From assembly GCF_900110705.1 (NCBI RefSeq), contig NZ_FOEJ01000004.1:186001-250000 (forward strand): a DNA stretch of 64,000 nt, written 5' to 3'. Shown here in pieces: positions 45,041-53,241 of this stretch. The translations under genes were made by a program, and so were the position numbers. Under the pieces are notes generated by a model. It made no database searches, had not been told where the DNA came from, and saw only the letters and a list, made by a program, of their open reading frames with translations. Numbering within the stretch: the stretch's first letter is position 1; each line of letters opens with the position of its first letter. The stretch comes from Loktanella sp. DSM 29012. Its GTDB lineage: Bacteria > Pseudomonadota > Alphaproteobacteria > Rhodobacterales > Rhodobacteraceae.

Positions 45041-47151
45041 TTGCCGCCCAGCCCGCCCAGGATATTGTCCAACACGTTCAGGATCTGGCTATCCGCCGCG
45101 ATCCCCGAATTGGACAGGGTGCCATTGCGGGCCGGGCCGGGGATGTCCATGGGCAGCGGCTTTGGCTGCTGCCCGGCGACCACACGCCGCATCGTGTCGC
45201 GGAAAATGTCCGCGGGAATGCCGCCGCCCGTGACGCCCCGCATGGGGCTGTTGTCATCGAACCCCATCCAGACGCCCACGACGTAATCCGCGTTGAACCC
45301 GATGAACCAGGCGTCGCGCTGGCTGTTCGTCGTGCCGGATTTGCCGGCCAGTTCCCAGCCGTCGATCTGCGCGCGCGTGCCCGTGCCGCGCACGACGACC
45401 TGATTCATCATGTAGGTCAGCTGTCGCGCCGCGCGTTCTTGGATCACCCGTTCCTGCATGCCCGTGCCCACGTTGTCCATCAACGGGGCATCGTCCCCCT
45501 GCAACCGCAGGTCCAGCAACCCGTAGGGTTCCACCGCCGACCCGCCGTTCAGGATGCCCGCATAGGCCCCCGACATCTCGATCAGGGTGCTTTCGGATAC
45601 ACCCAGCGCCAGCGCAGGCCCCGCGGCCAATTCGCTGTCGATCCCGAATCCTTCGGCAACCTGGCTGACCAGCTCGCGGCCGACCTCTTCGGACAGGACG
45701 ACGGCGGGGATGTTCCGGCTTTCGTACAGGGCCTGTGACAGTGTCACCGGACCCTTGAACTGGCGGTCATAGTTTTCGGGCTGCCACGGCCCCGATCCGG
45801 GGATCGTGATGGTCAACGGCACGTCGTCGATCAGGTCATTGGGCGAAAACCCAAGGTCCAGCGCCGTTGCATAGATGAACGGTTTGAACGCCGATCCGGT
45901 CTGACGGCGGGCCTGTGTCGCGCGGTTGAACGCACTTTGCGCGCGCACATCGCGTCCACCGACCATAGCGCGCACGGCACCATCCGCCGACATGACGACC
46001 ACGGCTGCCTCGACTTCTGACCCTTCTGACAGTTTGGTGTCGAACACCGACAGCAGTGCGGTTTCCGCAGCCGTCTGGATGTCCTGGTCCAGCGTGGTGC
46101 GGATCACCACGTCCTCAGTCGTGTTGCGAGTGAAGAAATCCGGCCCCTGTCCCATGACCCAATCGGCGAAATATCCGCCCGCACGGGCCTGTGCCGCCTG
46201 CGACAGCTGCGCTGGATTGGCCAGCGCCTCATCCGCCTGCGCGGATGTGATATAGCCTTGATCCTCCATCAGGCCGACGACGACCGCCGCGCGGTCCACG
46301 GCGCGGCCCATGTTGTTGGTCGGCGCATAGGATGACGGTGCCTTGAGCAGTCCGGCCAACATCGCGGCCTCTGCCGGATCGACGCTGCGTGCGGATTTGC
46401 CGAAATAGCGCTGTGCTGCGGCCTCGAACCCGCGCGCGCCTTCGCCCAGATAGGCGCGGTTGATGTAGATCGACAGGATTTCCTCTTTGGAATAGCGGAC
46501 CTCCATGCCCATGGCATAGATCGCCTCCTTGACCTTGCGCCAGATCGTCGTGCGGCGGCAGTCTGCCTCGTACGCGCGCTCGCTGTCCCAAGTGTCGGGG
46601 TCGAACGGCACGCCCAGACATAACAGCTTTGCGGTCTGCTGCGTGATCGTGGACCCGCCGTTGCCCGACAGCGGCCCGCGTCCCTCGCGCAGGTTGATGC
46701 GCACGGCACTGGCCACGCCGCGCGGGCTGATCCCGAAATGACGATAGAACCGGCGGTCCTCGGTCGCGACCACGGCATCGTGCAGGTAGGGCGACACTTC
46801 TTCTGCGGTGACCATCCCGCCGTATTGATCGCCGCGCCAGGCGAACACGTCGCCATTGCGGTCCAGCAGGGTCACCGACCCGCGCGTGCGGCCATCCACC
46901 ATGTCCTCGATCGGGGGCATTTGTGCCGCAAAGAACAGGACGGCGAGTGCGATACCGATGGCAGTGACAACGCCCAGTCGCATCGTCAGCCGCCAGATCA
47001 GGCGCAGCGTCCAGGTTAATGGAAATAGCAACCAGCCCACCAGACCGCGTTTCTTGCGGGGGCGCGGGGTTGCATTGCGCTTTGCGGGCTTGGGCTTTGC
47101 CGCCCGGCGTTCCGCCACCAAAGGGCGCGATGTCTTGCGATTCTTGCTCAT
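45037..47151 (-). CDS. Penicillin-binding protein 1A-type transglycosylase/transpeptidase
   Basis: This 704-residue bifunctional PBP has a basic cytoplasmic tail (KPKPAKRNATPRPRKKR) and a membrane anchor near 60-76. The GT51 domain has AVVATEDRRFYRHFG and NGGSTITQQTAKLL. The transpeptidase domain has catalytic Ser in RRQTGSAFKPF, SRN in YESRNIPAV and KSGT in GKSGTTNSQRDAW. It polymerises and cross-links peptidoglycan at the inner-membrane surface. It is monocistronic. A 257-base region separates it from glnK, to which it is divergent. Confidence 0.94.
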   Translation of the reverse strand: MSKNRKTSRPLVAERRAAKPKPAKRNATPRPRKKRGLVGWLLFPLTWTLRLIWRLTMRLGVVTAIGIALAVLFFAAQMPPIEDMVDGRTRGSVTLLDRNGDVFAWRGDQYGGMVTAEEVSPYLHDAVVATEDRRFYRHFGISPRGVASAVRINLREGRGPLSGNGGSTITQQTAKLLCLGVPFDPDTWDSERAYEADCRRTTIWRKVKEAIYAMGMEVRYSKEEILSIYINRAYLGEGARGFEAAAQRYFGKSARSVDPAEAAMLAGLLKAPSSYAPTNNMGRAVDRAAVVVGLMEDQGYITSAQADEALANPAQLSQAAQARAGGYFADWVMGQGPDFFTRNTTEDVVIRTTLDQDIQTAAETALLSVFDTKLSEGSEVEAAVVVMSADGAVRAMVGGRDVRAQSAFNRATQARRQTGSAFKPFIYATALDLGFSPNDLIDDVPLTITIPGSGPWQPENYDRQFKGPVTLSQALYESRNIPAVVLSEEVGRELVSQVAEGFGIDSELAAGPALALGVSESTLIEMSGAYAGILNGGSAVEPYGLLDLRLQGDDAPLMDNVGTGMQERVIQERAARQLTYMMNQVVVRGTGTRAQIDGWELAGKSGTTNSQRDAWFIGFNADYVVGVWMGFDDNSPMRGVTGGGIPADIFRDTMRRVVAGQQPKPLPMDIPGPARNGTLSNSGIAADSQILNVLDNILGGLGGN

Positions 47152-47235
47152 GGGCCTGCGATCAGCATTTCTTGGTTTTGCTTACCATAGCGGTCCGCAA
47201 CCCGGTTGTCCCGCCAGCATCGCATATTTTTGAGG

Positions 47236-47270
47236 TGCACAAAAAACGGGCAAAGATACAAATTTGTGCA
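47236..47270. promoter_or_regulatory. Inverted repeat upstream of glnK
   Basis: TGCACAAA (47236-47243) and TTTGTGCA (47263-47270) form perfect 8-base arms with a 19-base spacer, about 140 bases upstream of the glnK GTG. The TGCAC half-sites resemble NtrC operators (TGCACN..GTGCA), which would fit the gene, but the spacing is unusual. The rest of the 257-base gap is AT-richer than its surroundings and shows no ORF. Confidence 0.4.
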
Positions 47271-47408
47271 AAAACTATAACGCATGCTCTGTAGCGCCGT
47301 TTTATTTACCCTTTGAAAACTTGGCTATCACGCAACCGCGAGTCCTTGATCGTCCCATCCTAACCGCGGGCCCCTGCGTGGCCTGCCCCATTACATGAGG
47401 GCGATTAA

Positions 47409-47747
47409 GTGAAACTCATCATTGCAACGATCAAACCGTTCAAGCTGGAGGAGGTCCGCGAGGCGCTGACCACCATCGGCGTGCGCGGCATGATGGTCTC
47501 CGAGATCAAGGGCTTCGGCTCGCAGTCGGGTCACACCGAAATCTACCGCGGCGCGGAATACGCCGTGAACTTCGTGCCCAAGGTCAAGCTCGAGATCGTC
47601 GTGCCTGACAACATGGCCGAACAGGTGGTCAGCACCATCGCAACCACCGCCAAGACCGACAAGATCGGTGACGGCAAGATTTTCACCCTCGACGTCGAAG
47701 GCGCGCTGCGCGTCCGGACCGGCGAGTTGAACGACGACGCGCTGTAA
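47409..47747 (+). CDS. glnK: Nitrogen regulatory protein P-II
   Basis: This 112-residue PII protein starts with GTG (KLIIATIKPFKLEEVREAL) and has the uridylylation T-loop with Tyr51 (SGHTEIYRGAEYAVNF). The ATP-binding B- and C-loops are TDKIGDGKIF and DVEGALRVRTGE. GAGGG lies upstream. It senses 2-oxoglutarate and ATP/ADP and gates the ammonium transporter encoded 31 bases downstream, the standard glnK-amtB pair. Expression under nitrogen limitation is expected. Confidence 0.96.
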   Translation: MKLIIATIKPFKLEEVREALTTIGVRGMMVSEIKGFGSQSGHTEIYRGAEYAVNFVPKVKLEIVVPDNMAEQVVSTIATTAKTDKIGDGKIFTLDVEGALRVRTGELNDDAL

Positions 47748-47778
47748 AGCGGCCTTCAGTAAAGGGACATTTTCCGAA

Positions 47779-49110
47779 ATGAAAACCACACTTCACAAAG
47801 CACTTTGGGGCGGGGCCGCACTGGCATTCCTGCCCGCGGTTGCCTTCGCTCAAGAGGTCGCCGAAGAAGCCGCCGCCGCGCCGTCGTTCGACGAAATCGG
47901 CCCCTATATCATGACCACATTGCTGTTCCTCGTGGGCGGCTTTCTGGTATTCTGGATGGCAGCAGGTTTTGCCATGCTCGAGGCTGGCCTCGTGCGGTCC
48001 AAGAACGTGACGATGCAGCTGACCAAGAATATCGCGCTGTTTTCCATCGCGGCCATCATGTACTGGCTGGTCGGTTTCAACCTGATGTATCCGGGTGAAT
48101 TCAACGGCTACTTTGCGTTCAACTTTGTGCCGACGGTTCTGGAACCCGTTGGTCTGGCCGCTGCCGACGCATCGCTGGATTACGCATCTGTCGCATCCGA
48201 CTTCTTCTTTCAGCTGATGTTCGTTGCCGCCACCGCATCCATCGTGTCCGGTGCCCTGGCCGAACGGATCAAACTGTGGCCCTTCCTGATTTTCGTGATC
48301 GTGCTGACCGGCTTCATGTACCCGATCTCGGGTTCCTGGCAGTGGGGTGGCGGCTGGCTGTCCGAAATGGGCTTCTCCGACTTTGCAGGTTCCACGATCG
48401 TGCACTCTGTCGGTGGTTGGGCTGCATTGGCTGGCGCGCTGATCCTGGGTCCGCGTATCGGCAAGTACAAGGACGGCCGCACTGTTCCGATGCCCGGTTC
48501 CAACCTCGCACTCGCAACACTGGGTACGTTCATCCTGTGGCTGGGTTGGTTCGGCTTTAACGGTGGTTCGCAGCTGGCTGCTGGCACCGTGGGCGACATC
48601 ACCGACGTGGGTCGTATCTTTGCCAACACCAACATGGCCGCATCGGCTGGTGCCGTCACCGCGCTGATCCTGACGCAGGTCCTGTACAAGAAGGTCGACC
48701 TGACCATGGTCCTGAACGGCTGTCTTGCCGGTCTGGTGTCGATCACGGCCGAACCCCTTGCACCGTCCCTGTTCGGCTCGCTGCTGACGGGTGCTGTGGG
48801 TGGCGCAATCGTCGTGTTCACCGTGCCGCTGCTGGACAAGCTGAAGATCGACGACGTCGTCGGTGCCATCCCCGTTCACCTGTTCGCAGGTATCTGGGGT
48901 ACGCTGGCAGTTGCCTTCTACACCGGCAACTGGGGCGCACAGATCACGGGCATCATTGCCTACGGTGTGTTCACATTCGTGGTCGCCGGCATCGTCTGGT
49001 TCATCCTCAAGGCCGTGACCGGCATCCGCGTCAGCGAAGAGGCAGAGATCAACGGTCTCGACACCTCCGAGCTGGGCATGGAAGCCTACCCGGATTTCGC
49101 AAAGGGTTAA
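47779..49110 (+). CDS. amtB: Ammonium transporter
   Basis: This 443-residue protein has a cleavable signal peptide (ALAFLPAVAFAQEV) and 11 membrane helices. Ammonium-channel signatures include DFAGSTIVHSVGGWAALAGA with the first pore His and FHL-type pore residues in AIPVHLFAGIWGTLAV. The cytoplasmic tail ends ELGMEAYPDFAKG. It conducts ammonium across the inner membrane and is plugged by deuridylylated GlnK. AAAGGGAC precedes the ATG. Codon usage is strongly biased, consistent with high expression, which also produces a long antisense open frame. Confidence 0.96.
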   Translation: MKTTLHKALWGGAALAFLPAVAFAQEVAEEAAAAPSFDEIGPYIMTTLLFLVGGFLVFWMAAGFAMLEAGLVRSKNVTMQLTKNIALFSIAAIMYWLVGFNLMYPGEFNGYFAFNFVPTVLEPVGLAAADASLDYASVASDFFFQLMFVAATASIVSGALAERIKLWPFLIFVIVLTGFMYPISGSWQWGGGWLSEMGFSDFAGSTIVHSVGGWAALAGALILGPRIGKYKDGRTVPMPGSNLALATLGTFILWLGWFGFNGGSQLAAGTVGDITDVGRIFANTNMAASAGAVTALILTQVLYKKVDLTMVLNGCLAGLVSITAEPLAPSLFGSLLTGAVGGAIVVFTVPLLDKLKIDDVVGAIPVHLFAGIWGTLAVAFYTGNWGAQITGIIAYGVFTFVVAGIVWFILKAVTGIRVSEEAEINGLDTSELGMEAYPDFAKG

Positions 49111-49137
49111 TCCTCCCCTCTAACCCTTGCATTCCTG

Positions 49138-49170
49138 ACCCGGGCGTTCGCGCCCGGGTTTTTTGTTTTT
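49138..49170 (+). terminator. Intrinsic terminator after amtB
   Basis: ACCCGGGCG (49138-49146), loop TTCG and CGCCCGGGT (49151-49159) are followed by TTTTTGTTTTT. This is a textbook Rho-independent terminator with a UUCG tetraloop. Confidence 0.95.
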
Positions 49171-49221
49171 CAAGCCGCAAGCACTGTGTCAGACAGAGAC
49201 CAACCTCCACAGGATATCATC

Positions 49222-50223
49222 ATGATCAACACGCCATACCTCTTGTTTCTGGGCGATGCGCCCGACCCGCTGGCGGCCAAGGTCGCACAGGGTATCCGTG
49301 ACTGGCGCCCGCAATACGCGTTGGGTCAGTTGCGCCTGGACGGCTGTCAGGCCGACATGAAACTGCCCGACATGACACTGACCGAGGGTCGCGCCGCCGG
49401 CGCGCAGACGCTGGTGATCGGCGTGGCCAACCGGGGCGGCAAGATTTCTCCATTGTGGAAATCGGTCCTGCTCGACGCGCTTGCCGCTGGCTATGATCTG
49501 GCGTCCGGCCTGCATAACCTGCTGCGCGACGACGCCGATCTGGTCGCCGCTGCAACAGCGCACGGCCGCACCTTGCATGATGTGCGCGTGCCAACCGTCG
49601 CCTACCCGATCGCCAACGGCGTAAAACGTAGCGGCAAGCGCTGCCTTGCCGTAGGCACGGATTGTTCGGTGGGCAAGATGTACACCGGCCTCGCCATGGA
49701 TGCCGAGATGAAGGCGCGCGGCCTGAAATCGTCGTTCCGCGCCACCGGTCAGACCGGAATCCTGATCACGGGCGAAGGTGTGCCGCTGGATGCCGTGGTC
49801 GCCGATTTCATGGCCGGTGCGGTCGAATGGCTGACGCCAGATAACGACCCCGATCACTGGGACCATATCGAAGGGCAGGGCAGCCTGTTCCATATCAGCT
49901 ATTCCGGTGTGACGATGGCGCTGGTCCACGGTGGCCAGCCCGACGCGCTGGTGCTGTGCCACGAACCCACCCGACCCCACATGCGCGGGCTGCCGGACTA
50001 TGCAGTGCCGCAACTGTCGGACCTGCGCGATCTGGCGTTGCAGATTGCGCGCATGGCGAATCCTGCCTGTCAGGTGGTGGGTATTTCGGTGAATACCTCC
50101 GGGCTGGGCGACGATGTGTTCGAGGATTATCTGGCCGGTGTCGAACGTGAATTGGGCCTGCCGACTGTCGATCCGTTCCGTCAGGGTGCCGATCGTCTGG
50201 TCGACGCGTTGCTGGCGCTGTGA
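49222..50223 (+). CDS. dgcN: D-glutamate N-acetyltransferase (DUF1611 family)
   Basis: This 333-residue DUF1611 protein has the P-loop-like motif AVGTDCSVGKM, then RATGQTGILITGEGVPLDAVV and the conserved GQGSLFHISYSGVT and LCHEPTRPHMRG. DUF1611 members called DgcN acetylate D-glutamate with acetyl-CoA as the first step of a D-glutamate degradation route in marine bacteria. ATG 49222 has AGGAT upstream. It is followed 54 bases later by dgcA on the same strand, with repeat copy 7 between them, so the two should act in sequence. Confidence 0.87.
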   Translation: MINTPYLLFLGDAPDPLAAKVAQGIRDWRPQYALGQLRLDGCQADMKLPDMTLTEGRAAGAQTLVIGVANRGGKISPLWKSVLLDALAAGYDLASGLHNLLRDDADLVAAATAHGRTLHDVRVPTVAYPIANGVKRSGKRCLAVGTDCSVGKMYTGLAMDAEMKARGLKSSFRATGQTGILITGEGVPLDAVVADFMAGAVEWLTPDNDPDHWDHIEGQGSLFHISYSGVTMALVHGGQPDALVLCHEPTRPHMRGLPDYAVPQLSDLRDLALQIARMANPACQVVGISVNTSGLGDDVFEDYLAGVERELGLPTVDPFRQGADRLVDALLAL

Positions 50224-50247
50224 TGGAATTTGCTGCGCAAATCCCAT

Positions 50248-50280
50248 GCCTCCGGCAGGAGTATTTGGGGCAAGATGATG
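50248..50280 (+). repeat. Dispersed intergenic element, copy 7 (GGCAAGATGATG type)
   Basis: GCCTCCGGCAGGA followed by GTATTTGGGGCAAGATGATG. The final ATG triplets of the element are the candidate start codons of dgcA (50275 and 50278), so the element itself supplies the translation start. Confidence 0.75.
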
Positions 50281-51228
50281 CTTGAGGTCTCGCGGGATAC
50301 CTTCCGGTTGGCGCAGGTCTTTACGATCTCGCGCGGGTCACGGACCGAGGCACAGGTGCTGACCGTGCGCGCGGGCGACGGCTGGGGTGAATGCGTGCCC
50401 TACGCGCGGTATGACGAGAAGCTGGACAGTGTCACCGCGCAGATTGCGGGATTGCCCGAGGGGATCAGCCGCGCGGACCTGCAGGACGCCTTGCCCGCCG
50501 GGGCCGCGCGGAACGCGGTGGATTGTGCGCTGTGGGATCAGGCGGCGAAACAGGCGGGCGTGCGGGTCTGGGACCTGATCGGGCAGGCCGCACCCGCGCC
50601 TGCCGTCACCGCCTATACGCTGTCGCTGGATACGCCCGATGCGATGCAGGCGCAGGCCGCCAAGAATGCACACCGCCCGCTGCTGAAGATCAAGCTGGGC
50701 ACCCCCGACGACATGCCACGGCTGGAGGCGGTACGCCGTGGCGCGCCCGACGCGCGGATCATCATCGACGCGAACGAGGGGTGGACGGCAGAGGTCTATG
50801 CCGACCTCGCACCGCATCTGCTGCGCCTTGGCGTGGCAATGGTGGAACAGCCGCTGCCCGCCGGGGCCGACGACATGCTGGGCGAAATCGCGCGCCCCTT
50901 GCCCGTTTGCGCCGATGAGAGCTGCCACGACCGCGCGTCGCTGGCGGGGCTGGCAGGCAAATACGACATGGTGAACATCAAGCTGGACAAGACCGGCGGG
51001 CTGACCGAGGCGCTGGCGCTGAAGGATGCGGCACTGGCGCAGGGGTTCAGCGTGATGGTCGGCTGCATGGTCGGGTCGTCGCTGGCCATGGCCCCCGCGA
51101 CGCTGCTGACGCCGGGTGCGGCGTTCGTCGACCTCGACGGTCCGCTGCTGCTGGCCGAGGACCGCCCGGTGCCGCTGGTATTCGACGCCGACGGCGTGCA
51201 TGCGCCGGACGCGGGGCTGTGGGGCTAG
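50278..51228 (+). CDS. dgcA: N-acetyl-D-glutamate racemase / dipeptide epimerase
   Basis: This enolase-superfamily protein of about 316 residues keeps the muconate-lactonizing-type catalytic set. The first Lys is in LLKIKLG, metal ligands are the Asp of IIIDANEGW, the Glu of MVEQPLP and the acidic residues of VCADESCH, and the second Lys is in MVNIKLDKTGG. Beside dgcN it is best read as DgcA, which converts N-acetyl-D-glutamate to the L form; L-Ala-D/L-Glu epimerase is the alternative. ATG 50275 is one codon earlier. Its TAG stop overlaps the stop of the convergent TPR gene (CTAG, 51225-51228). Confidence 0.87.
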   Translation: MLEVSRDTFRLAQVFTISRGSRTEAQVLTVRAGDGWGECVPYARYDEKLDSVTAQIAGLPEGISRADLQDALPAGAARNAVDCALWDQAAKQAGVRVWDLIGQAAPAPAVTAYTLSLDTPDAMQAQAAKNAHRPLLKIKLGTPDDMPRLEAVRRGAPDARIIIDANEGWTAEVYADLAPHLLRLGVAMVEQPLPAGADDMLGEIARPLPVCADESCHDRASLAGLAGKYDMVNIKLDKTGGLTEALALKDAALAQGFSVMVGCMVGSSLAMAPATLLTPGAAFVDLDGPLLLAEDRPVPLVFDADGVHAPDAGLWG

Positions 51229-53126
51229 GGGTGCAGCTTGGCGAGGATGTGGTCGCGCAGGCGGGTGGCTTTGTTGTGGTTGTAGGGCGTGTGTTCTGCT
51301 GAAAAGACGGTCAAGGCCTCGTCAACGTGGGACAATGCCGTTTTCAGATGGTCTATCGCCGCGCTGCCGTCGGTCAGCCCGGCCCAAGCTTTTAATGCAT
51401 TCGCCAGATTTTGCTGCGTAATAGCCCAGTCCAGTGGCATGCGGTTTTGGGTCCGCTCCGTCAGTGCGGCGCGGTAGGCGGTGACGGCCTGTTTCAGCAG
51501 GTCGGCGTCGCTGGCGCGGCTGCCGAGGGTTGCGAGCGCATTGCCAAAGTTGTTTTGCGTCATGGCCCAGTCCAGCGGCACGCGGTCTTGGGTGTATTCC
51601 GTTAGTGCGGCGCGGTAGGCGGTGACGGCCTGTTCCGGCAGGTCGGTGTCGCTGGCGCGGCTGCCGAGAATAAGCAACGCATTGCCAAGGTTGTTTTGCG
51701 TTCCGGCCCAGTCCAGCGGCACGCGGTCTTGGGTCTGTTCCGTCAGGGCGGCGCGGTAGGCGGTGACGGCCCGTTCCAGCAGGTCGGTGTCCATAGCGCG
51801 GGTGCCAAGGTTTCGCAGCGCATTGCCAAGGTTGTTTTGCGTCATGGCCCAGTCCAGCGGCACACGGTCTTGGGTGTACTCTGTCAGCGCAGCGCGGAAG
51901 GCGGTGACGGCCTGTTCCAACAGGTCGTTGTCGCTGGCGCGTTCGCCGAGTATTGCGAGCGCAATGCCGAGCTCATTGCCCGCGGCACCACGCTGGTCTG
52001 CATTCTGTGCGAGAGTGAGGCGGCGCTGTGCGAGGGCAATCCCGACTTCGAGGTCGAATGACAGCCCCCGGTCGCGGCCGCGTTCGTACCAGACGATCCA
52101 CTCTGTCCACATCGCGTTAAACTGCTCGACCTGCGCGCCGCCCTCTGCCGTGATCCGCGCGACCAGTAGGTCGGCGAGAACACCGGCGTTGCGGGCCAGC
52201 GTCGCCTTGGCAATCGCGTTGTTAACCAGTTGCGCGCGGGCCTGTTCCTCGCGCAAGATGCGGTCGGCGCTGTCGGCGAGGGCGTTTTGCATATGGGCAA
52301 GGGCCGCGTCCAGTTCGCCCGCGTCTGACAGGCGGTCCGCCTCTGCCACGATGGCGTCGACCTCTGACGGCAGGTTCGACGGGGCAGGGCTGTTTGCCGC
52401 CACCTCCAACGCGCGTTCTAGGCCGCGCAGGGCACCGTCGAAATCCTGTGGTGAGCCTTCGGCATAGCGTTTCGCCATTGCGATCAGCAGTTTTTCATTC
52501 TGCGCCATGCGTTTGATGTCGTAAGACAGGCCTGCGTCGCCGCGCACCTCTGCCGTCAGTTGCGCGATCATCGCCTTCATCCCGGCGGTCTCTTCGCGCA
52601 GGGCCGCCGTGTCGGATTTGATTGCAGCGCCTTGCGCCAGCAAAACACCCTGACTGCGCAGCAGCGCGCTGACTCCCTCTGCCGTAAAGGCCTGCGCAGA
52701 ATTGCCGTCGCGCAGCACCCGTGCTGCTGACACCAACGTTAGCCGCAGGGCTAGGCGCACGCCGTCCGTTTCCGCCGCCAATGCACTGCCGAACGCGGCC
52801 TGTGCCAGCACCGCGCCAGGATCATCGGTGGCAAAAGCTGTCACCATGGTGTGCGCGTCCAGCGCGACCGCACCGCGCCCGCCGCGCAGATACTCAGACA
52901 CCACCTCTGCATCGGCATCGGTAATCGCGCCTTCGGCAAACAGCGCGGCTGTTGTCCGGTCACGGGCCTTGTGCAGGGTACGCCTGTCGGACAGTGACCA
53001 TTTTTCGGCGCCCATTGTCAGCAACACGGCGGCGGGCACCGTCGCAGCCCCGACGCCGGCGGCGGCAATCCCCGCTGCGGCAAGGCAAAATTCGGTCCCG
53101 TGCTGGGCAAGTAAAGTGCGGCTCAT
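51225..53126 (-). CDS. TPR-repeat protein of unknown function
   Basis: I do not recognise this 633-residue protein beyond its repeats. A hydrophobic segment at about 15-37 (CLAAAGIAAAGVGAATVPAA) suggests an N-terminal membrane anchor. A helical region to about 200 follows, with a short coiled coil (TAALREETAGMKAMIAQL). The C-terminal third has four tandem 47-residue TPR-like units (consensus AVTAYRAALTE.TQDRVPLDW, then NNLGNAL). It may be a scaffold or a sensor partner; such regular TPRs are common in signalling and conflict-type proteins. It lies opposite to and between the D-amino-acid genes. Start 53126 (MSRTLLAQ) has GGGGGAAAG upstream. Confidence 0.75.
   Translation of the reverse strand: MSRTLLAQHGTEFCLAAAGIAAAGVGAATVPAAVLLTMGAEKWSLSDRRTLHKARDRTTAALFAEGAITDADAEVVSEYLRGGRGAVALDAHTMVTAFATDDPGAVLAQAAFGSALAAETDGVRLALRLTLVSAARVLRDGNSAQAFTAEGVSALLRSQGVLLAQGAAIKSDTAALREETAGMKAMIAQLTAEVRGDAGLSYDIKRMAQNEKLLIAMAKRYAEGSPQDFDGALRGLERALEVAANSPAPSNLPSEVDAIVAEADRLSDAGELDAALAHMQNALADSADRILREEQARAQLVNNAIAKATLARNAGVLADLLVARITAEGGAQVEQFNAMWTEWIVWYERGRDRGLSFDLEVGIALAQRRLTLAQNADQRGAAGNELGIALAILGERASDNDLLEQAVTAFRAALTEYTQDRVPLDWAMTQNNLGNALRNLGTRAMDTDLLERAVTAYRAALTEQTQDRVPLDWAGTQNNLGNALLILGSRASDTDLPEQAVTAYRAALTEYTQDRVPLDWAMTQNNFGNALATLGSRASDADLLKQAVTAYRAALTERTQNRMPLDWAITQQNLANALKAWAGLTDGSAAIDHLKTALSHVDEALTVFSAEHTPYNHNKATRLRDHILAKLHP
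51380..51914 (-). repeat. Tandem 141-bp repeats within the TPR gene
   Basis: Nearly identical units begin at 51914, 51773, 51632 and 51491 on the minus strand, exactly 141 bases (47 codons) apart; the fourth is partial and diverged. The shared GCGGCGCGGTAGGCGGTGAC block is nearly invariant at DNA level. Such similarity implies recent duplication and possible copy-number variation between strains. Confidence 0.9.
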
Positions 53127-53241
53127 CTTTCCCCCTGACACGGTGATGTTAACCGCAGGAAACGGGCTGCGACAACCGCCCCCTCTGGACAAGACCCTTC
53201 ACTCTTTGGATAACCACCGGGCACCAGCGAAAGGCCCGCCC

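Noticed and set aside
47323-47340. Sigma-54 promoter upstream of glnK
   Set aside because: TTGGC..CGCAA is present, but the GG-to-GC spacing is 7 rather than the required 10 bases.
47683-48879. Minus-strand open frame of 398 codons
   Set aside because: It is a shadow of amtB, whose strong codon bias removes antisense stop codons; its His/Gln/Asp-rich composition is not protein-like.
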